The notes beneath the pieces are model-generated. The model was given only the letters and a program-made list of their open reading frames with translations. It did not search any database and had not been told where the DNA came from. Shown one piece after another: positions 23,857-27,495 of a stretch of DNA of 27,495 bases (the first letter of the stretch is position 1; each line of letters starts with the position of its first letter). Both the position numbers and the translations under genes were made by a program. This DNA comes from JBBQXY01 sp051004815 (lineage in GTDB: Bacteria > Chloroflexota > Ktedonobacteria > Ktedonobacterales > Ktedonobacteraceae): the NCBI GenBank assembly GCA_051004815.1, contig JBPCJY010000032.1:1-27495 (forward strand), given 5' to 3'.

Positions 23857-25317
23857 ATGCAAGCTAACGATACAGTGCAACCCGATGCCCACGAGCATAT
23901 TTTACAGATGCTTAGCGCGATTATGCTCCAAATCAATGCCACGCAAATAGTCGTGCGGGACGACCATCCCCTGGACGTGGAGGCCGTGCGCATGGGGCTA
24001 AGCGCGATGGAGCAGATCACGCGAGAGGCTATTCGCGAGCTTCGCGCTGCCAGCGATGATCCGCCCTTGCCGGAACTGGTGGGCGTGACATTGGTTGAAG
24101 CTCTCACGCGTGCCGTCGAGGAGACAGCGGAAGCACTGGGACTATCCAGCCGCGTTTCGTTTTCTGGTGAGGAGCGTGCTTTGCCCGCCTATAGCGAGCG
24201 GTTGCTCTATCGCATCGCACAGGAAGCTTTCTATCAAGTGCAGCAACATACCCATGCACGGAAATTGCGCTTCACTTTCAACTTTGGCCGTGACGAGGTA
24301 GTGATGAGTATTGAAGACGATGGCACGTTGCCCACATTACCACCATCCACCGAAGAGGCTCTACTTCCCCATTCGATGAATGATGAAGCAGCTTCCCTGC
24401 AAGAAGCAGACGTGGCTATGCCGCTGCCCTATTTTCAAGCAGAGAGCCAGAGCGTGTATGAACGCGACCCGTTCAGTACTTTACGGCATCGCATCGAACA
24501 CCTGGGCGGTAGCCTGGATGTCGGGGTGCAATTGATTGCGTCTACTATTCCCGCTACCTCCACTACCACACCGATTACACGCGTCCAGGTACATCTACCC
24601 TACACAATCCCTGCCGCGAACATACAAACTGCCATGCCTCCTGCTACAGGAACGCAATTGCTGCCAACCACTGCTGAAAAAATACGCATCCTGGTGGTGG
24701 ATAATCTTGCCGTATCGCGTGCTGGTTTGCGACGTTTGCTGGAAAGCTATGCCGATTTACAGGTCGTCGGCGAGGCGGCGGATGGTGTGCAGGCGGTCAG
24801 CGAAACGCTGGAATTGGGGCCACAGGTTGTGCTCATGGATGCGTTGCTGCCCAATGGACAAAGCATGGAAGCTCTAAAACAGATCAAGCAGCTCAATCTC
24901 AATGCACGCGTGCTACTGCTTGCGGCACAATATCGTGAAGAATTCCTGTACGAGGCATTGCAAGCGGGGGCGGATGGCTATGTGCTTAAAGATATTGCGC
25001 CCGATGAACTGGCCGAGGCAGTACGAGCGGTGGCACGCGGCGAGATGCTGGTGCAACCTCAACTCGCCAGCCGACTCCTGACCCGCTTTGGTAGGCAGGG
25101 ACGCGGCACCTTCCCCTACGAAACGCTCACCGCACGCGAACAGGATGTCTTACAACTACTGGCACGAGGCTTGCGCAACAAGGAAATAGCCGCTCGCCTG
25201 TATGTCAGTGAACGCACGGTCAACTTCCATCTCGCCAATATTTACCAGAAGCTCAATGTCTCCGGTCGCACCGAGGCGTTGAGCAAAGCATTGGAACAAG
25301 GATTGGTCACCGTGTAA
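23857..25317 (+). CDS. Degenerate sensor-kinase module fused to a NarL/LuxR response regulator
   Basis: The 486-aa protein runs opposite to the usual two-component split. Residues about 8-65 resemble a HisKA_3 dimerisation helix with HEHILQML (His12 in the HDxxxQxL pattern). Residues 75-250 look like a HATPase_c domain, but the N-box Asn is Gln127 (QEAFYQVQQH) and the G-box after EDDG (153-156) lacks GxG, though the late LRHRIEHLGGSLDV motif is kept. A REC domain follows (277-395) with phosphoacceptor Asp328 and Lys378, but the acidic pair is D282-N283 and the conserved Thr/Ser is Ala. A LuxR/NarL helix-turn-helix ends it (422-486, LTAREQDVLQLLARGLRNKEIAARLYVSERTVNFHLANIYQKL). ATP binding and classical phosphotransfer are doubtful. 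No separate kinase or receiver lies next to it. It probably binds DNA; the signal is unknown. Confidence 0.85.
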   Translation: MQANDTVQPDAHEHILQMLSAIMLQINATQIVVRDDHPLDVEAVRMGLSAMEQITREAIRELRAASDDPPLPELVGVTLVEALTRAVEETAEALGLSSRVSFSGEERALPAYSERLLYRIAQEAFYQVQQHTHARKLRFTFNFGRDEVVMSIEDDGTLPTLPPSTEEALLPHSMNDEAASLQEADVAMPLPYFQAESQSVYERDPFSTLRHRIEHLGGSLDVGVQLIASTIPATSTTTPITRVQVHLPYTIPAANIQTAMPPATGTQLLPTTAEKIRILVVDNLAVSRAGLRRLLESYADLQVVGEAADGVQAVSETLELGPQVVLMDALLPNGQSMEALKQIKQLNLNARVLLLAAQYREEFLYEALQAGADGYVLKDIAPDELAEAVRAVARGEMLVQPQLASRLLTRFGRQGRGTFPYETLTAREQDVLQLLARGLRNKEIAARLYVSERTVNFHLANIYQKLNVSGRTEALSKALEQGLVTV

Positions 25318-25328
25318 TAATCTTCCTA

Positions 25329-26222
25329 TCACGCCTGAATTACACCGGCACGCCACGTATCAATAGTATGTTTCAGATTAGCGATATACCCTGCCTCGTT
25401 ATTCCCATCGCTGTTAGGTGCATACTTGGGAATGATCTGGTCAACCGTGATGCGGCCCCAGTAGCCGACGTAGAGGTCGCGAATAAGTTTGAACCAGGCC
25501 TCGAAGCTCTGTTCCCAGGTATTGAAGATGGCATAGCCACCATTTTCGTTCAGACAACGATACTCAGGGACGCAGCGCATATTGCTCAGCGAAAGCGTCA
25601 CCCTTGCCACGCCGGTCGTGCCAAAGGAGCTTTCGTGCATAAAGAAGGCCAGGGCATAGGCTGAGTCCAGCCCATATTTTTTACCGTCATCCCACAGTGC
25701 TTGCGCCTTGCCTGCCGCGGGTGAATGATAGTAGGCCAGTACGCTGTTCATAAAAGCGACCGAGAGCGAGTTTGGCCCCACGACGGAATAGGGACCGAGA
25801 TGTTTAGGAATGGGGACAACAGGAGTGGTTGGGCCATTGCTCTTCGCCCAGGCGTTGACAGCACCAAGCGTACCGCCTACCTGAATGGGGAAGACCTGGG
25901 CATTAGTGGCGATGATAACCTGCGCAGGACCGGGTCGCTGGGACATACCAGCATAGGTCAACGTTATCGCACCTGCCACTATGACCACCATACAAATCAA
26001 GAATGGACGTAACCAGAATGCGTGTTGCGCTAAAGGATGCGGCGCGAACTCATCGATCACTTGTTTCGGGCGTTTCACAGCCAATGGTTTTGCTGTATAT
26101 GGTACTGGTGCATTCGTGGTTACTGGTATCGCTGGCAGTTGACGGGTAGCGCGGGGGGGAATGAGTAATTGAGCAGGCTCTGTTGTTATATTCTTCCTGG
26201 TGGTATAGTTACCACTCGCCAT
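25329..26222 (-). CDS. Membrane-anchored glucosaminidase/lysozyme-like protein
   Basis: The protein (297 aa from this start) has a Pro- and Thr-rich cytoplasmic N-terminus (1-70), one membrane helix (about 72-92, FLICMVVIVAGAITLTYAGM) and an extracellular domain. In the latter, DSAYALAFFMHESSFGTTGVAR carries a likely catalytic Glu197, as in the glucosaminidase/lysozyme-like superfamily that cuts peptidoglycan sugar chains. Cys217 and Cys223 could form a disulfide, and YAIFNTWEQSFEAWFKLIRDLYV is typical of this family. Start 26222 is chosen because AAGGAG lies 7 bases before it, while the ATG at 26228 is only 1-2 bases away. It has its own promoter and is convergent with the response regulator gene (11 bases between stops). 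A role in wall turnover or sporulation is possible but not shown. Confidence 0.75.
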   Translation of the reverse strand: MASGNYTTRKNITTEPAQLLIPPRATRQLPAIPVTTNAPVPYTAKPLAVKRPKQVIDEFAPHPLAQHAFWLRPFLICMVVIVAGAITLTYAGMSQRPGPAQVIIATNAQVFPIQVGGTLGAVNAWAKSNGPTTPVVPIPKHLGPYSVVGPNSLSVAFMNSVLAYYHSPAAGKAQALWDDGKKYGLDSAYALAFFMHESSFGTTGVARVTLSLSNMRCVPEYRCLNENGGYAIFNTWEQSFEAWFKLIRDLYVGYWGRITVDQIIPKYAPNSDGNNEAGYIANLKHTIDTWRAGVIQA

Positions 26223-26258
26223 CAGCATTCTCCTTCAACAATAGAAACATCTGTTCAA

Positions 26259-26287
26259 ATTATACCACAGGGCCGCGCTTTTGAAAA
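26259..26287 (-). promoter_or_regulatory. Promoter of the glucosaminidase-like gene
   Basis: Minus-strand TTTTCA (26287-26282), a 17-base spacer and TGGTATAAT (TATAAT at 26264-26259, extended -10) form a promoter about 37 bases before the start codon. Confidence 0.5.
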
Positions 26288-26403
26288 GCAGGTTGTTTTG
26301 TCACATCTTGACACACAAAAACACACCGCCACTCACTTTAAAATATACCATTATGCCGCTCTTGCTGTCAATGTAACCGCTCTTTTGCTTACCAGATGTC
26401 CTA

Positions 26404-27327
26404 TTATATGTTTACCAGAACAATACCTACAAAAATAATGCAGATGCCGAGCCACTGGCTCCAGTGCAGTTTCTCGTGCAGGAATATCCAGGCCAGCACA
26501 ATCGTTACCGCGCTGAACAGGGAGACGAGCACGCTGACTATCGCCACTTCCTGACCGTTTCCTAGTGCAATGGCGGCTATGACAAATGCTGCTGTGTCGA
26601 GTATGCCCACGCCCGTGATGTACCACCAGACAGGGCCGCGTGGCGGGATAATCGTTTGCCTCATCGGTGACGCGAGCAGTGCCAATAGGCAGACAGCCAT
26701 TAAGCGTATTAACCAGACTGGAGTGATACCGCCCAGGAATGGAGTGACATGAAAGCCGAGCATCCAGAAGATGACGCCAAAGCCCACGGAAGCCAGTAAA
26801 GCCCAACCAATCCCACTGCTCTGCTTACGTTTCTGGCGTAGCACCAGTTCAGCGTTTAATGCGGTCGCGGTGGGCGCAAAAGGGGAGGGGGTAAAAGAGG
26901 TGGCGGCTAATACGACGCCAATCAGTGCTGCTCCAATGCCTAATCCTTGTACCAGGCTAATAATCTCTCCATTGAGAAATGATAGCACCAAAGTCAGGGC
27001 GGAGGAACTGGCAGCAATTGGCGAGACAATAGTCAGTACCCCAACTTCAAAGGCGCGGTACAGTGCCAGTGTACTGAAAACGCTCAGCACTGCCGTCGAT
27101 AATGCCCATAGCCACGGTTGCCAGTAGCGGCTATCAGTAGGCGCAAAGCGGCTGAATGTCCCCGTTGCCAGCAGGTAGATACTTAGACCGACCAGGCCGA
27201 AGAGTTGCATGTAGAAGAGTGTGCGATACGTGCCGATGCGTTGGGTCGCGTAACGCGCAAAAAAATCTGCCGCTCCCCAGAAGATCGCCGCTAACAGCCC
27301 GAGGAAAATTCCCATATAATGTCCCAT
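26404..27327 (-). CDS. EamA/DMT-family transporter
   Basis: The 307-aa protein has ten predicted membrane helices arranged as two five-helix EamA repeats (about 5-145 and 172-307), separated by a charged cytoplasmic loop (LNAELVLRQKRKQSSG). Typical motifs are LLAAIFWGAADFFARYA at the start, ALYRAFEVGVLTIVSPIAASSSALTLVLS in the first half, and VSVLVSLFSAVTIVLAWIFLHEKLHWSQWLGICIIFVGIVLV at the end. Members of this drug/metabolite superfamily export amino acids, nucleosides or other metabolites; the substrate is unknown. A good -10 (27344-27339) puts the transcript start about 5 bases before the ATG at 27327, so translation is leaderless-like there or begins at the internal ATG 27315. Confidence 0.87.
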   Translation of the reverse strand: MGHYMGIFLGLLAAIFWGAADFFARYATQRIGTYRTLFYMQLFGLVGLSIYLLATGTFSRFAPTDSRYWQPWLWALSTAVLSVFSTLALYRAFEVGVLTIVSPIAASSSALTLVLSFLNGEIISLVQGLGIGAALIGVVLAATSFTPSPFAPTATALNAELVLRQKRKQSSGIGWALLASVGFGVIFWMLGFHVTPFLGGITPVWLIRLMAVCLLALLASPMRQTIIPPRGPVWWYITGVGILDTAAFVIAAIALGNGQEVAIVSVLVSLFSAVTIVLAWIFLHEKLHWSQWLGICIIFVGIVLVNI

Positions 27328-27338
27328 CCTAGGGTCAC

Positions 27339-27368
27339 ATTATAGCACAGGTATACCCATTAAGTTAA
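27339..27368 (-). promoter_or_regulatory. Promoter of the EamA transporter gene
   Basis: Minus-strand TTAACT (27368-27363), an 18-base spacer and TGCTATAAT (TATAAT at 27344-27339, extended -10) form a promoter with a predicted start near 27332, only about five bases before the first ATG. Confidence 0.5.
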
Positions 27369-27407
27369 GGATTGGTAAGCGATTCAGCGATTCAATTCCC
27401 CACCAGT

Positions 27408-27495
27408 GCGACCGCAAGGTTCGCCCCTACTATACACGAGGCGGCTCTGCGAGCCGCTTTGCATAGAGAAAGGCCCATCGTGTATAGTAGGGGCG
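27408..27495. repeat. Short inverted repeat element, copy 2 (CCCTACTATA family), cut by the window end
   Basis: CGCCCCTACTATACACGA (27422-27439) and its exact complement (27478-27495) form 18-bp perfect arms. Between them is a smaller hairpin GCGGCTC-TGC-GAGCCGC. The leading GCGACCGCAAGGTTCG matches the start of the copy at 8529. The element probably continues past the window. Confidence 0.7.

Overview
This window looks like an ordinary chromosomal segment of a bacterium, most likely a member of the Chloroflexota and possibly the Ktedonobacteria. That placement is an inference from gene content and from dispersed intergenic repeats of the 'TGTCATTCTGAGCG' type; no rRNA or other phylogenetic marker is present. 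I see no tRNA, rRNA, CRISPR array, transposase or phage gene. Promoters with good sigma-70-like boxes (often an extended TGnTATAAT -10) can be read in front of many genes.

Layout. 1-680: an HNH-type endonuclease gene, with its upstream neighbour outside the window. 820-3360: a likely operon of monofunctional proline dehydrogenase, a cytoplasmic SH3/NlpC-P60 murein-peptide endopeptidase and a gamma-class carbonic-anhydrase-like protein. 3385-6520 (minus): an ECF sigma factor, a small unknown ORF and a CopC-CopD-YtkA fusion for copper handling. 6560-7910: a divergently transcribed membrane-associated family 2 glycosyltransferase whose promoter suggests a leaderless mRNA. It ends in a perfect 36-bp hairpin shared with the stop of a convergent SnoaL-like gene. 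8680-10585: a TPM-domain membrane protein followed by a PspA/IM30-like coiled-coil protein, an envelope-stress pair. 10590-11010: a dense repeat cluster.

The centrepiece is 11050-17100: a small membrane protein with its own promoter and operator-like palindrome, followed by a three-gene membrane-bound formate dehydrogenase operon. The catalytic subunit is broken by an in-frame TGA at 12409-12411, exactly where FdnG/FdoG/FdhF carry selenocysteine, and a good bacterial SECIS hairpin with a GGUCU apex follows it. The two halves are therefore one selenoprotein gene (11836-15051), with an iron-sulfur subunit (16 cluster cysteines, C-terminal anchor) and an NrfD-type quinone-interacting membrane subunit. 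No clear Tat signal is visible on the catalytic subunit.

17105-18943 (minus): an ABC-2 exporter pair with a promoter, palindrome and terminator hairpin in its leader. 19019-20674 (minus): DUF427 and a MidA/NDUFAF7-like methyltransferase. 20790-23441: clpB, followed by a 298-bp multiply inverted repeat element. 23857-25317: an unusual fusion of a degenerate NarX-type kinase module to a REC-LuxR response regulator. 25329-27327 (minus): a membrane-anchored glucosaminidase-like protein and an EamA-family transporter. The window ends inside a second copy of a short inverted repeat that also occurs at 8529-8602.
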